Positions 21,587 to 34,400 of a DNA stretch of 64,000 nt are shown piece after piece. Source of the stretch: Cryptomeria japonica (lineage: Eukaryota > Streptophyta > Pinopsida > Cupressales > Cupressaceae). The position numbers and the translations under genes were made by a program. Position 1 is the stretch's first letter. The number at the start of each line of letters is the position of its first letter. The notes under the pieces were generated by a model. The model saw only the letters and a program-made list of their open reading frames with translations, was not told where the DNA came from and ran no database searches. The stretch lies in the NCBI RefSeq assembly GCF_030272615.1, contig NC_081412.1, positions 21,491,932-21,555,931 on the forward strand. The letters run 5' to 3'.

Positions 21587-24254
21587 ACCCACGTCCCATT
21601 TTCTAACATTTTTGTGAGTTTTATAGCATGCAGGTTTCAGAATAGCACGTCCAACTATATTTTAGCACCTCCGCTTCACTGCTTCAACACCTCCGATTTG
21701 AATTTCAAATTTTTTACTGCCATTTTTGCAAGTTTTGGCTATCAGCGCATCGCCCCTACGTCTGCCTCAATGTCTTTAGACACTTAGTTTTTGAGCATAG
21801 TTTTTAATTTCTTGTTTTATTTTAATAAAAAATCACACAAAAAGAGAAAAAAGGATCTAAAAAGAACCCAAAAATTATGTTTTTCATTAGTTTTAGTCAA
21901 TTAATTAAGTTCTCGGGCAAACAAGCGGATTAACGCCTGCGCCTCTAGTTCGACGCACCCACTGGACTAGAAAAGCCCACCACTTTTAATTTTTTTTTTT
22001 AAATTTCAAATTAGGCTAACTGTCTGTCTTAATTTTCTGTCATTTAGTGTTTGTGCAAGCACATCAATGCCCGTGCCTGTAAACCAATGTGTCCATTCTA
22101 AGTATAATCCAACTTAAAATTTTGAAAAAGATTTAAAATTTGAAATTCCCACTCTTTCTGTTCCTTAGGGCCGTAGACTCACTTCAACGTCTGTGCAGGC
22201 ACATCAATGCTTGCATAGGCACTGCAGTGCATCTACCAGTGGATCAACACCTGCACTGCATCCTTAGAATTTTTGGTTACTAATTGGATTTTGAGTGGTT
22301 GCAGGCATATTCGATTATCCAAGACATAATTTTTGAACTACTAACTGTTCTTACTGCAACACACTTGTCAAGATCATTTTTTCCACTAGTGTAGTTTTCA
22401 TTCATGCTTTTAGATAGATAACCTTATTCATGTGGGCTTAAAATGAACTAGTGTCTTACGTGTTTGGTGCACTTGCACACTCAATGGTGGGTGGACCCAC
22501 CATTGCATTATAGTATCCTCTCCCCTCGCCTTCGTGGATCTTGGGTGTAAGAGAACGAGTGATCAACGACACCCTCTTTTTCATTTTAGTAGTTGAGGGG
22601 TATTTCTTGATTGGGGATTTCATCACCTCACAAGAGTATCTCAAATTGGGACACATCGGGGATATCGATTCTCCCAGGATGCAATCTCGAGCAGGTATTT
22701 TGAGCCGCTATATAAATAAGTCGGTCAGGCGGTTGGAGTGTTTAGTGAATTCAACATATGTGGGGCCCTCCCTACACTGATAAGCTTAGTTAAAGCCTTA
22801 AGTGGCTTGCTTCGATAATCCATCGTTGGATTGGTAATCCCTTGGAAGTTACACTAGACACTAATTTTAGTAGCCAAAATCCTACATTTGATAGTGTAGG
22901 GGATACAGATCATACCCCAAAGTTACTCCTCATGTATCCGCTTAGGATGAGACATAAATTCCCCATGTAATAGATCCTTGGATCTTTGGGGTAAGAGAAT
23001 CTAGTATGCCCAAGAAGTGAGTGTCGTGGACTAGAGCTAGTGCTACCAGAATCTCTATTTGTCCGCTTGAGTGAGGTATTGCTTATGTGAGGGGCCTATC
23101 AAGTGGTTTCCACTTTCTAGCCTAAGTTGTGTTGTCTTCAAGTGTTTTCATTTGTTATATACTCGTAAAATGTGTTTGAGATAATCTAAGCCCCCCATCA
23201 CTTTCACACTCATTATTGAGTGGTACACTTGGCCAATGTGTTTACTATGCTTGATGTTTTCTTGCCAAGAGTAGATTGACAAATAACTTCCTCATCCTCC
23301 ACATTTGACAGACATTCCAAATTCCAAATTTTCACACTTCCATAAACAGAGTCCAAATCTAGTCCACCTCATTTCCAACTCATGTTTCATAAGCCTAATT
23401 TATATAAGCATCCCAAGAAGTCTATCCACCGTCCAATCAAGAAGAAGAAACTCACCCAAGTACAAATCATTAGACGTCAAAAGTTTTGACACCAATCGCA
23501 AACTCTTGCTCAAACATAGGACCTTTTTGCACCATTACCATGACTACATCCATGGTCATAGCAATGAGTTTGATACTAGTGATGAACTAAGAATCTGCAC
23601 CTTGCACCGAGGATCAAGCTTGTCTTTTAATACCAACTATCATCAAAATCAAGGTGGTTGCATCCCTTCATACAATTTTTCATCTGAACCTATCACTTAT
23701 TGAGTCATTTTCTTGCGAAGAATCATCTGGTCACCACTTTCTCCTAGTCATCATTTTCACCCTTCTTTGATCTTTCATCGTCAACCTTTTCTAAGGACTT
23801 AGCACATCAATTAATCCAATAATCAAACCTCAATCAAATCTATCTTTAATCAATCATCCAATCTTTTAATCAATCATTCGAACCAAATCAACCTCAAGTT
23901 CATACCTTGTGAAGTTTTATTTAGACCTCATCTTAAATCAATTTGACTTTTGTGCTTGGGAAAGGATCTCCCCAAAGAACCTTTGCCTCATCTTTTAGGT
24001 CGATCAAACCCCAATCCTACATCTTTATTTTTCTTGGGATAATTAGTCAATCCTTAATAGAAAAAGACTTTGATCATTATCCTAAGATCTAAATTTCACC
24101 CAACTTGGTTATCACCCTGTTTGTGGTTTTCAACTTCCTCCCCCTGAAATCCTCATCCAAGGACTAAGGTGCAATCTTAATCAATCATCCAATCAACTAT
24201 CCAACTTCATCAAGTTATTATTTAATGGTCACAACTTGATCTCAAAAGAAGAAG
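21587..24254 (+). other. Leader of the Tat element; no gene supported
   Basis: This is 2.7 kb between the primer site and the gag ATG. It includes words such as 'cgcctgcgcctc', 'acatcaatgc' and 'cctgcactgcatcc' (21900-22260), followed by AT-rich sequence. Long leaders are usual in Tat/Ogre elements. The short open frames here (for example 22541-22780, 23305-23703) show no motif I recognise. Confidence 0.55.
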
Positions 24255-26290
24255 ATGGCCGAACAACAATATGGTATGCTGGATACTAGTATCCTACATC
24301 AAGATCCTACACAAGAACCTACATAAGGTCAAAATTCACAACCAGACATTCAAAATCCACAACCACAAGTGGAGCCTAACATGGTTGATCAAGATGACCT
24401 CCCCCTGGAAATGCGAACATTCCTAGAGGATTAATACAATCAAGAAATTATGGAGAAATTCATCCGACATAACCCTAGTGGTCTTTTGAGGACCCTCATT
24501 GTAAATGGGGCCTGCCTTCCCCCTGATTTCAATAGATCTATTCTTGATCAACAACCACAAGGAGAATTTTATTCTAATCTCATCATCGACCCTATCCTTC
24601 ATCCTCAATCCATAATGCCCATGGTATCCATCCGCACAATTTTTGTTCGACCTTCTTCTTCTTTTCTAGCATCTATGTCTTTATCTAACCTAATCAAATC
24701 TATTCTCCAACACGCCTCTATTCCATCATCTTCTACCTGTCCAAACATCTCCATTTCATAATCATCCATCCCCTTCAACAATACTGCTAACTTCATCAAT
24801 TATTCTCTTTGTCACACCACAACAATCCACGGGTCATGTCCAATCATCACCTCTTAAGTCCCCATCGCATCGGTCATCACATCTCAAATCCCCATTTCTT
24901 CATCTTACCAATAAATTATTGGTGCTGGTATGTCATCCACGACACACCAGATACTCAGGGAAAACACGGTTCACTACATTCCTCATGTCCAAGATCCACA
25001 ACACGATTTAATCAAGGAAATTCAGGACATGAAGGAAGGGACTAACAAGAGAAAACCTTATTCATTTGAGGACTTTTGTCCTTGCCCTTATGATCCATCA
25101 ATGTCAGTCACACCTTACCCGCCAGGGTTTTAAATGCCTAAGTTCATGAAATATGAAGGCAAGGGTGACCCCCGAGACCACGTCTGTGAGTTTCATATCT
25201 TATGTGAAGAGGTCTCCTATAGTGATTTTTACCTTCGAAGACTTTTCCCTAAAAGTATTACAGGAGATTCCCTTGCGTGGTTCTTGTCCCTCCCTCGAGG
25301 TTCTATTACTTCCTTCCTTGACTTAGTAGAAAAGTTTGTGGCCCACTATGCTTACAATATCGTCAATGACATTTCCATGATGGACCTATGTAACACAAAA
25401 CAAAGGCTTGGAGAAACCTTCACCAACTTCTTGCAAAGGTGGAGACATCTCATCAAAAAGTTTCAGTGGGATATGCCAGAAGCACACCAAATTGAATTAT
25501 TCCAAAAGAACCTGGTACTCAAACTATTAAAACCCCTAATGACTCGGTGTATAAAGTCTTTCCAAAAGTTGACTAACAAGGGCATGGCCCTTGAACGTGT
25601 CTTGTTAGAGAAGTGCACTCTAAAACATTATCAAAAATCAAATTAGAATACTTCCTCTTATAACAATGATAAACCAAAATTTTGGTCAAAAAACAAGAAC
25701 ATAGTCAACGACGGTGTCACTGATGCAAAATGGGTTCAAACTATGACTGCTCCTACTAAACCTGCCACCACTAGCAATCAATTCAACAATCAACTAAACA
25801 ATCAAAGTCAATCTCAAAGACCCCCCAACAATGTCTTGATCCAGGGGCAACCACCCCGATCTAATAATTAGACTCCAAGGGAGTATACTCCACTTGCTGA
25901 GCTCGTCGAGGTTGTGTTCCAAAAACTTGTCCAAGTTGGTGCAGTTATCTTTTCGATAACCCGCTCGTTTGATCCTAACCAACCCAAACCTGGGTGGTAT
26001 AATGAAAATGCGTATTGTGACTATCACCGTATCAATGGGCATGATACACAAAAGTGTATGAAACTAAAGAACTATATCCAAGACGTCATTGATAAGGGTG
26101 ATATTTAGGTAGCAATAGCAAAACCTGGTAATAATAATGACAAACTCAAGATGTACCAGGAACCCTTCCCAAAGCATGATAAAGGAAAGGCCTCATCATC
26201 CAATGTGGTTAACTATGATTACACCAATTACATATTCAACTTTGACTCCTTAGTGGGTCATATAGAGCCTGTAGGTAACCATGTCAATGC
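24255..26290 (+). pseudogene. Tat gag with CHHC knuckle
   Basis: One frame from ATG 24255, broken by several stops. The capsid domain is clear at 25134-25600 ('MPKFMKYEGKGDPRDHVCEF', 'GDSLAWFLSLPRGSI', 'DLVEKFVAHYAYN', 'ETFTNFLQRWRHL'). The NC region at about 26010-26060 reads 'CDYHRINGHDTQKC', a C-x2-H-x4-H-x4-C variant typical of the Tat lineage rather than CCHC. Gag packages the RNA. The frame shifts near 26300, so gag and protease are no longer continuous. Confidence 0.85.
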
Positions 26291-27075
26291 CATCATTATC
26301 CAGGGAGCTAATCCTCCCTTCCCAAAATAGACCTAGGGTTACTATTCAAGGTGGTCCTCCCCCTTCACAACCAAAAAGTAGGTCCAACCCTTCCAAGATA
26401 GTCATTCAAGGTGCCATGCCTTCTACTTCTCAAAATGAGTGTAATGTAACTACCTGTCGTGGAAGAGTGATTGTCCAAGGAGATCCTCCCCCGCCCAATC
26501 CTCCCCCCACTTCATCTACCTACCGATATGACCTCCTAGATCACCTCAAAAAGACTCCTGCACAGATTTCCATCCTAGAGCTCCTTAAGACCTCTCCTAT
26601 TCACAAGGATATTTTGGAACAAGCCCTTCTTGAATCACATGTCCCTGACAACATTAATGTTGCTCAATTTCAAGCTCTTATTAGAAACCTCGCCACCCAA
26701 CACCACCTTATTTTCACCTCCAAAGATGCTCCCTCCGATGATGATAATAATAAATCATTGGACATTGAAGCTATTGTCTAGAAGCACAAGGTTAAACAGA
26801 TCCTGATAGATGGTGGCTATGGACTTAATCTCTATACATACAAGTTAATAAAACAACTGGGAATTTCTGAGGAGCTGGTTGACCCCTCAGGCCAAATCAC
26901 AATAAAGGCCTATGATGATGCAGAAAGGGTTTCCAAAGGCACGATCACTTTACCTCTTCAAGTGGGCCCTGTGACAGTTGAAACCACTTACCAAGTCTTG
27001 TATCTTGACCTCCCTTATAACATCCTCCTCTACCATCCATGGATCCATTCCCTTCACCTACCACCAATGCCTTAA
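26281..27075 (+). pseudogene. Tat linker and aspartic protease
   Basis: The linker carries spaced '(I/V)QG' motifs and the block 'YDLLDHLKKTPAQISILELL', also found in the ORF at 42031-44334. After a TAG (26779-26781) comes the protease: 'ILIDGGYGLNLYTYKLI' holds the catalytic Asp in a DGG context where D-x-G-S is usual. 'LPYNILLYHPWIHSL' is the LLGRPW motif with Gly-Arg lost (LLYHPW). The frame shifts near 27055. The protease normally cleaves the polyprotein. Confidence 0.82.
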
Positions 27076-27079
27076 ATTC

Positions 27080-27925
27080 CCCTTCAATGGCAGAGAGATC
27101 ACTATCAAGTGTGATCTGCAACCTGTTTAGTATTGCAAATCTCTAGAGGGGAAGCATCCACACCACTGCCCGCTTAATAGACCCACTCCGCCTCCTCCAT
27201 CTGATGCATCCAAAGTTGCCTCCACTTCATCTCAACTAGAACCTAAGGTCAAAATCATAGATGATGGTTGTAGAGAGTACAAACTTGAGGATGTCCTACA
27301 TGTGGGCAAACTCTCATTATCTCCAAAGTCATTTGGCAAGCCCAAAGAAATAAAAAAGGACCAGAAACCCATTGTGCAATGCAAAGACACCACCTTCAAG
27401 CAGTGGGACCCACTTGATGAAGAAATTCTAGAGACATATGCGTCCTCTTGGTTATATCATGAAGAGGACGAAGAACTAGCAAATATTCCCAAGAAAATGT
27501 ACCCAAAAGCATTAGCCATAGTGGATAGGATGGGTTCTAAAGGACACAACTTGGGACCCGAAGAGAAAGGAATCAAAGCATCGATAAATCCCATCTCATA
27601 CAAGCATAACAGGGGCTTGGGTTACTCTCCCGTACCTAAGATCACTATCGTTGGTGGTCCTTCAGACCCTTCTTTGGATGTCGAAGACTCTGACGAAGAG
27701 GAATTTCATGAAATGCCTTTTGAATATCAAGATGACATCTTCTTTGACACCCATATCAACACCATCACCCCCACAATCCCTTCCACTCCATATGAGATGC
27801 AACTTGTCCATCCCGAGCTTATAGACTAGGACCAACGAGAAAAACCTACTTTGGACATATGTGTCAACAACAATGCTCTCATGACTCTCCTTACTATGCA
27901 TAACTTGGAAGATTGCAACCGAGTT
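27080..27925 (+). pseudogene. Tat inter-domain region with glycine-rich G-patch-like segment
   Basis: Open from about 27302 to 27829. 'MGSKGHNLGPEEKGIKASI' and 'KHNRGLGYSP' form the glycine-rich pair found downstream of the protease in Tat elements and resembling a G-patch. An acidic stretch follows ('DVEDSDEEEFHEMPFEYQDD'). Its role in the element is unknown to me. A frame change near 27910 leads to the reverse-transcriptase frame. Confidence 0.7.
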
Positions 27926-27926
27926 C

Positions 27927-29220
27927 ATGGGGTCTAACTGCATGAAGATGGATACTTTGGTAGTCAGGTCAATACCCTTAGCCGCAAAAAAAGACAATAA
28001 AAAGAAAAATCATGATTTCTTAGGTGAAAACCTCTTTGAGGCACCTATGGATGAGGAAAAAGTAAAAACAAAGGGCACATCCTCAAGTGAAAACCTGGAT
28101 CAGGCACTTGAGGATGATGGACTTGACCTCCCTACCATGGTTCCCCCACAACAAGATAGGTCAACCCTACTTATCGAGGAAACAAACACTATGAACTTGG
28201 GTACTGAAGATACTTTTAAGAACGTTCTCATTGCTAAGTCTCTGTCGGATCAAGGAAAAACGAACTTCATCAATTTTCTCACAGAAACAAAGATTAACTT
28301 TGCTTGGTCGTATGCTGACATGTCAAGCCTTGATCCAGACTTAGTAGTCCATAATCTTGTTGTCTGTCCAGATGCCAAACCCATGAAGCAGAAATTAAAC
28401 AAAATGCATCCACATATTGCACTCCTCGTCAAGATAACTTCTAAAGATGTTGGATGCTAGATTCATTTAAAACCAATAGATTATCTTGAGTGGGTATCCA
28501 AAATTGTCTCTGTTGGAAAAGATACCAAAGGTATCTGAGTTTGCAAACACTTTTAGGATTTGAATAAAGCATGCCCTAAGGATGATTTTCGGCTTCCCAA
28601 CATAGACATGATCGTAGACCTCATAGCAGGACATGAAATGTTGTCACTTATGGATAGATTTTCTGGATACAATTAGATCAGGATAGAAGAAGAGTACCAA
28701 CACAAAACAATATTCACAATGCCTTGGGGCATCTTTTTTTATCAAGTCATACCTTTTGGTCTCAAGAATGCCAGAGCAACATATCAGTGAGCAATGACAA
28801 CCATCTTTCATGACCTCTTGCAAAAAATCATGAAAGATTATGTGGACGAACTCCTAGGAAAATCCAAGACAAGAAATGAACATATTCCCATGCTAAGATA
28901 GATCTTTGAGAGATTGGAAAAGTATAAGCTATGCCTAAATCCTAAGAAGTGTGTCTTTGGTGTTACATCTGGGAAATTTCTTGGTTTCATTGTTTCCCGC
29001 AGAGGCATAGAAGTTGATCCTACAAAGGTGAAAGCCATCATGGAAAAGCGTCCTCCAAAGACTCTCAAATAACTACATAGCCTCCAAGGAAAGCTCCAAT
29101 CTATCATACGCTTCATTTCACTACTCGCAGATAAGTGTCACCCCTTCAACACTTACTATGCAAGGATACTGAATTCAAATGGGACTGTCTATATTAGAAG
29201 GATTTTGAGAAACTCAAGGA
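27927..29220 (+). pseudogene. Tat reverse transcriptase
   Basis: The N-terminal part ('NFLTETKINFAWSYADM') is intact up to a stop at 28458-28460. Beyond it, motifs occur in one frame with frequent stops: 'DLNKACPKDDFRLPNIDM', 'LMDRFSGYN', 'QVIPFGLKNARATYQ' and 'KDYVDELLGKS'. The catalytic YVDD reads YVDE. Thumb and tether follow ('LNPKKCVFGVTSGKFLGFIV', 'HSLQGKLQSIIRFI'). I count seven or more stops, so it is dead. Confidence 0.87.
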
Positions 29221-29711
29221 ATACCTAGCATCACCTCCAGTCCTTATGCCTCCTATTCTAGGACAACCACTCCTTTTATATATATCAACAACCGTAGTGG
29301 CACTGAGGGCAAAACTGGCACAAACAAATGATCAAGTCAAAGAGAATGCTATTTACTATATTAGTCGCACCTTAGTAGGGTATGAGCTCAATTATACCCC
29401 TACTGAAAGAGCATGCTTGGCACTTGTATTTAGCACACAAAAACTTCAACATTACATGCTTAACAACAAAACAAAATTGATTGCTAAAATTGACCCCCCC
29501 CAAGTACATCTTATCAAAGGTTGCTCTAATAGGAAGAACTGCTAAATGGGTCATGTTACTGAGTGAATTCGACATTGAGAATGTGGATAGAAAGGCAATT
29601 AAAGGAAAAGTGATAGCAGACCAACTGGCAGATGCTCTGCTTCAAGGTGATCACCCCATCCTCATAGAATTCCCTGATGAGTCCATAATGACTGTCACCA
29701 CATCTTCCACA
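29221..29711 (+). pseudogene. Tat RNase H (first copy), frameshifted at a C8 run
   Basis: It reads 'YYISRTLVGYELNYTPTERA' and 'CLALVFSTQKLQHYML', typical of the RNase H that follows Ty3 reverse transcriptase. The frame changes within 'gacccccccc' at about 29492-29501, after which 'FDIENVDRKAIKGKVIADQL' and 'ADALLQ' continue in the next frame. The homopolymer run is the likely site of the indel. Confidence 0.82.
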
Positions 29712-29944
29712 TGGTAGTTATATTTTGATGGTTCTTGCATGCAAAAAGGATCGGGGGTAGGCATATTGTTAATCACACCACAAGGAGATTGCATCCTTAA
29801 ATCATATAAGATAGCCTTTGCATGCACCAATAACATGACAAAATATGAAGCACTCATCATTGGACTCTGTTTGGCCATCCAATGGAAGATATTGGAATTA
29901 CATGTTTATGGTGATTACCAACTTGTCATTAAATAGGTAAATAA
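29712..29944 (+). pseudogene. Tat second (acquired) RNase H, split by the copia element
   Basis: 'LYFDGSCMQKGSGVGILLI' starts a second RNase H (catalytic Asp in FDGS), with 'YEALIIGLCLAIQW' and 'LHVYGDYQLVIK'. A second RNase H between the first and integrase marks the Tat/Ogre lineage. The frame is cut at 29944 by the copia LTR and resumes at 36668 ('YQMKDDKLIPYQNMVEDL'). Confidence 0.85.
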
Positions 29945-31400
29945 TGTTGGCATATGTGCAGAGTGTGATGACATGATGGGATTGTATGTTGTCATTGATG
30001 TCAATATGCTGAAGTATGAACCGATATATTAAAGTAAGCAAAATGGCAAGTGAACCGGTATGATGAAGTGTGAACCGGTATGTTGAAGTAAGTAAACTGG
30101 CAAGTGAACCAGTATATGCAAATTTTGTATCAGGGTTTCATTTGATATGACTACCGATTGGTAGTCTCAGCTTCAGGGTTTTCGGTTGATGCATTCCAAG
30201 TCTATGTGATTCGACTAACAACATCTTGTGATGAGTTAGCATTGAAATTAAGATTAGATCGTGTTGCCACGTCAGCCTTGTGCACGTGAAGGATCTCCTT
30301 GAGGATCTTGCATGAAGAAGATTGATTCTATCTACCTCAGGAATGTGCAAAATCTTAGTAAATGGTGGAGAGCGCATGATGGGTTATCAGCTTCCAGAAG
30401 CGGTGAAGAAAAAACGATGGAGAATGTCTTGAGATTTGTTCAAGATTGTTTTATCCTATGTAATATGTTTAATTGGCCAGGATTGGACCAACTGTATTGT
30501 TAACCTAGATGCTTAGGGTTTTAGGTTTTGGCAATCGACCTAATTGCTGTCTATAAGTTCGATGATGATTTTCATTTGAAGTTGTTGGCAAATGAATGTA
30601 TGTGAAGTGATTCTTGCTAGACCGGAGAAGTGAGTAGAGATCTGTAGAGTGTGATTGCAGATGTAAAGGAGCTGAAGTGGATTTGCCTTGGCATTGAGTG
30701 CTGTTATCAGATCAGTGTATTACCTGTTGACTTCTAACCATTTCAGTAGTTGGAAAATCCCTTTACCAGGTAGCTTTAATAGGATTTTTGTAAATCCTTT
30801 AATAGGGTGACTCAAAATCATTGAGTTCTTCAAATCCTCTTACAAGGTAACCTTTAACAGGGTTTTAACCTCTAACTAGGTATTTAGCCACCCCTTAACC
30901 GGGTGATCCCTAGCAGGATCAGTTCCTAGCAGAACCTGTTGTAAAGTCTTTAACCAGATTAGGTTCCTAATAGAATGGACTTTAGAAGAGTTTAAGAACA
31001 ACTTGTGGGTATTCATCCCCACCGTGGTTTTTCCTAGTTGGGTTTTCACGTAAAAAATCAGTGTGTTATGTGTGATGCTTTTTCATGTGATGTTTTAGTG
31101 TTTTCTGTTAAGCGGTAATGCAAGTTGATCCAATGGTCATTGTATTTTTGATGTATTACTTGCTTAAGCATATGGGTGAAGTTGAGATGAGATATTAAGT
31201 TTTGAGAAAATCTAGATGTTACCGGTTTATGTCTTTTACAGTCATACTGTGTTTTATCGGTAGTGCCTTGATTTAGATTGGTGATATTGTTTACCAGTTA
31301 GTGCAGTCTTTGCAGTTTAAGTTGTTTAAGAAGTTTTTGTCCATACTGATTCATCCCCCCTCTCAGTATCTATTGGGTATTTACTGTTCATCATTATTCA
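29945..31400 (+). repeat. 5' LTR of the copia element
   Basis: 1456 bp from TGTTGGCATATG to CATTATTCA. It contains an internal duplication around 'gaaccggtat' (about 30010-30115) and a series of 'ctttaacagggt / aaccgggtga' words at 30760-30960. It includes 30228-30841, which the other LTR lacks. Confidence 0.9.
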
Positions 31401-31405
31401 TCAAT

Positions 31406-31417
31406 TGGTATCAGAGC
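31406..31417 (+). other. Primer-binding site of the copia element
   Basis: TGGTATCAGAGC exactly complements the initiator tRNA-Met 3' end, five bases after the LTR. Confidence 0.95.
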
Positions 31418-31474
31418 ATCCTCCAGGTCCTCTGTGTTATAAGCTTAACCGCTTGAGGAAAAGATCCTATTCTA

Positions 31475-34400
31475 ATGATGAAGAGGGAAGGTCCTAAGTT
31501 CAACAGAGATAACTTTAAGATATGGAAGGATAGAATGAAGATCTACATTAAAAGCATGGGTGCTCAACACTGGAACTATGTTGAGAATACTTATGTTGTC
31601 CCTATTGGTACTCTCACCGATGATCAAAGAAGAGAAATTCAGGAGAATGGACAAGTCATGGAAGCTCTTATCAACAGTCTATCTGATATTGAGTTTATAG
31701 ATGTTTAGGAGGATAAAGACAATCCCAAAGATGTATAGGATACTCTAGAGACTATCTATGGCGGTGATGAGCATGTGAAGCAAGCTAAGGAAGAAAGCCT
31801 TAGAGGAAAATTTCAAGACATGCGGATGGTTGAAGGAGAGACCATTCAACAATATGGGATAAGAATTAAAACTATTGTAGGAGACATCAAGAGTGCAGGA
31901 GGTACAATGGATGATCCCACCATTGTTAGGAAAGTTTTGAGATCCTTGTTACCGGTATATGCAATAAGGGTTGCTGCTATTCAAGAGTTGAGATCTATTG
32001 ACAAGACAAAGGTATCCCTTGACTCCATCATTGCTAAGTTGACCGCATATGAGCTAAACAATTATGATGGCAGTGTTTAGAAGATTGAATCAACCTTTAG
32101 AGCATCTGCTACACTATCTAGAAAGGGAAAAGAAGTTCGTACTAGCTATGAACCTAGACAAAACAAAGATATGGATGATGAGGAGATCCTGATGGAGTTT
32201 GAAGCTCTTCTTGCCAAGAGACTTCCAAAGGGAACTGGAAAATACAGAGGTAAGCTCCCTTTGAAATATTTTTCTTGCAATAGGATAGGACACATTGTTG
32301 TCAACTGTCCCAATAGTGATAATAAGGACAAACCAAAGAAGTTTAAAAAGTTCACAAGAGGAAATAGGAGAAACTGTCTTGTTACAGTTGATGAAGGTGT
32401 CACTGATGATGAATCAAAAGATGAAGAAAGTGAAGACATAGTGTTTGTAGCTATTAAGGAAGATGTGTCAGACAAGAAGGCTCTTGTCTTCTGCTTTGAT
32501 AATTCTAAAGAGTGGATTATTGATAGTGGATGTTCTCACCACACGACTGGTGATCGAAAAAAGTTTCTATCACTGGAAGAGTATGATGGAGGTGTAGTCC
32601 GATTTGGTAATGATGCACCATGTATGGTAAAAGGCAAATGGTCGATCTCTCTAAATGGAAAAAGCAGTGTTGATAATGTGTATTGGGTAGAAGGTCTCAG
32701 GCATAACCTTTTGAGTGTTGCCCAACTGAATGATAAAGGACTCACTCTAGAATTAAAAAATGGAGTGTGAAAAATAAAAGGAAAGAGTGGTGAACTGATG
32801 GCCACCAGCATGCAGACCAAAGGTAAATTATTTCAGTTAAATACAAATATCAGTCAATGTCTAATGGCTAAGTTTGATGACAACTGGATATGGCATAGGA
32901 GACTTTGCCATGTAAATTTTGATAATATTATGAAGGCCAGTAAGATCAAGGCAGTTAGAGGATTGCCTATGCTGAACAAACTAGAGAATCCTTTGTGCAG
33001 AGAATGTCAACTAGGGAAAATGTCTTCCTCAACCTTCAAAGGTAAATCTTTCACAACAGATAATTTACTTGATCGTATGCACATTGATTTGTGTGGTCCT
33101 ATGAAAACTAGGAGTGTTCAGGGAGATAGGTACTTTATGATTCTTACTGATGATTGATCAAGAATGATGTGGGTCACATTCTTAAAAGACAAGTTTGAAG
33201 CTTTTGGAAAGTTTAAAGCCTTCAAAGCACTAGTTGAAAAGGAAAGCGGTAAGAGGATCAAATTCCTTAGAACTGACCAAGGAGGTGAGTTCACTTCTGG
33301 TGAATTCAATAAGTACTATGAAGAGAATGGCATCAAGAGGCAACTGTCTGCCCCCCGGACTCCACAGTAGAATGGTCTAGCAGAAAGGAACAACCAGACT
33401 GTAGTTGAAGCAGCCAGAACGATGCTAATTCAAGGGAAGGTTGCTCACACTTTTTGGAGAGAAGCAGTGAGCACTGCAGTCTACACTATGAACTGGGTAC
33501 TCATCAAGAAAGGTAAGGATAAAACTCCTTATGAGTATTGGACCGGTAAGACTCTAATAGTAAGCTACTTTAGAGTGTTTGGTAGCAAGTGTTATATCAA
33601 GAGAAGTGAATACCATAGCAAGTTTGATGCAAAATGTGATGAGGGAATATTCCTAGGGTATTCCACCAAGAGCAAATCTCTCAAGTGTTTTAACAATAGG
33701 ACTTAGAGAATTGTTGAAAGTATCAATGTTAGAGTTGATGAAACCTCTGAGAAACCTGAGGAAACCAGCAACAAGTGAGTGGTAGATGAACCGGATGTAA
33801 CCTTCTAGGAACTGGTTGCAAAACAACCAAGTACAAGTAACAGTGCTCCTACACCAGTAGATGTTGTGGTAGATGAAGATGAAGACGAGGATGAAGAGGA
33901 AAAGCAAGAGGAACCAGCTAAGATTGTTCCTAGGTATGTAAAGCTGCATCATAATCCAAATCATATCATAGGGGATAAGGATGCAGGATTACTTACAAGA
34001 AGAAAGGTTAGAGAGAATTCTTGCATGATTTCTGAATTTGAGCCCAAAACATTTAAAGAGGCACACAAAGATGAAGACTAGATTAAGGCTATGGAAGAGG
34101 AACTTGACTAGATAGAAAAGAATGGTACATGGTCTTTGGTGCCCAGACCTGAGCACAAAAATGTTATTGGCACCAAATGGGTTTTTAGAAATAAGCTGAA
34201 TGAAGATGGCACAGTGGTAAGAAACAAAGCAAGATTGGTATGTAAGGGATATGCTCAAGAAGAAGGAGAAGACTATGGAGAAACCTTTGCTCCAGTAGCT
34301 AGATTGGAAGGAGTTTGAATCCTACTTGCATATGCAGCCTTCAAGGGATTCAAAGTGTATCAGATGAATGTAAAATCTGCATTTCTGAATGGAATACTTG

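Noticed and set aside
30228-30841. A 614-bp insertion in the left copia LTR
   Set aside because: There are no TSDs or element ends at its borders. TCTT microhomology and homology of its edges to LTR-type repeats favour a deletion from the right LTR.
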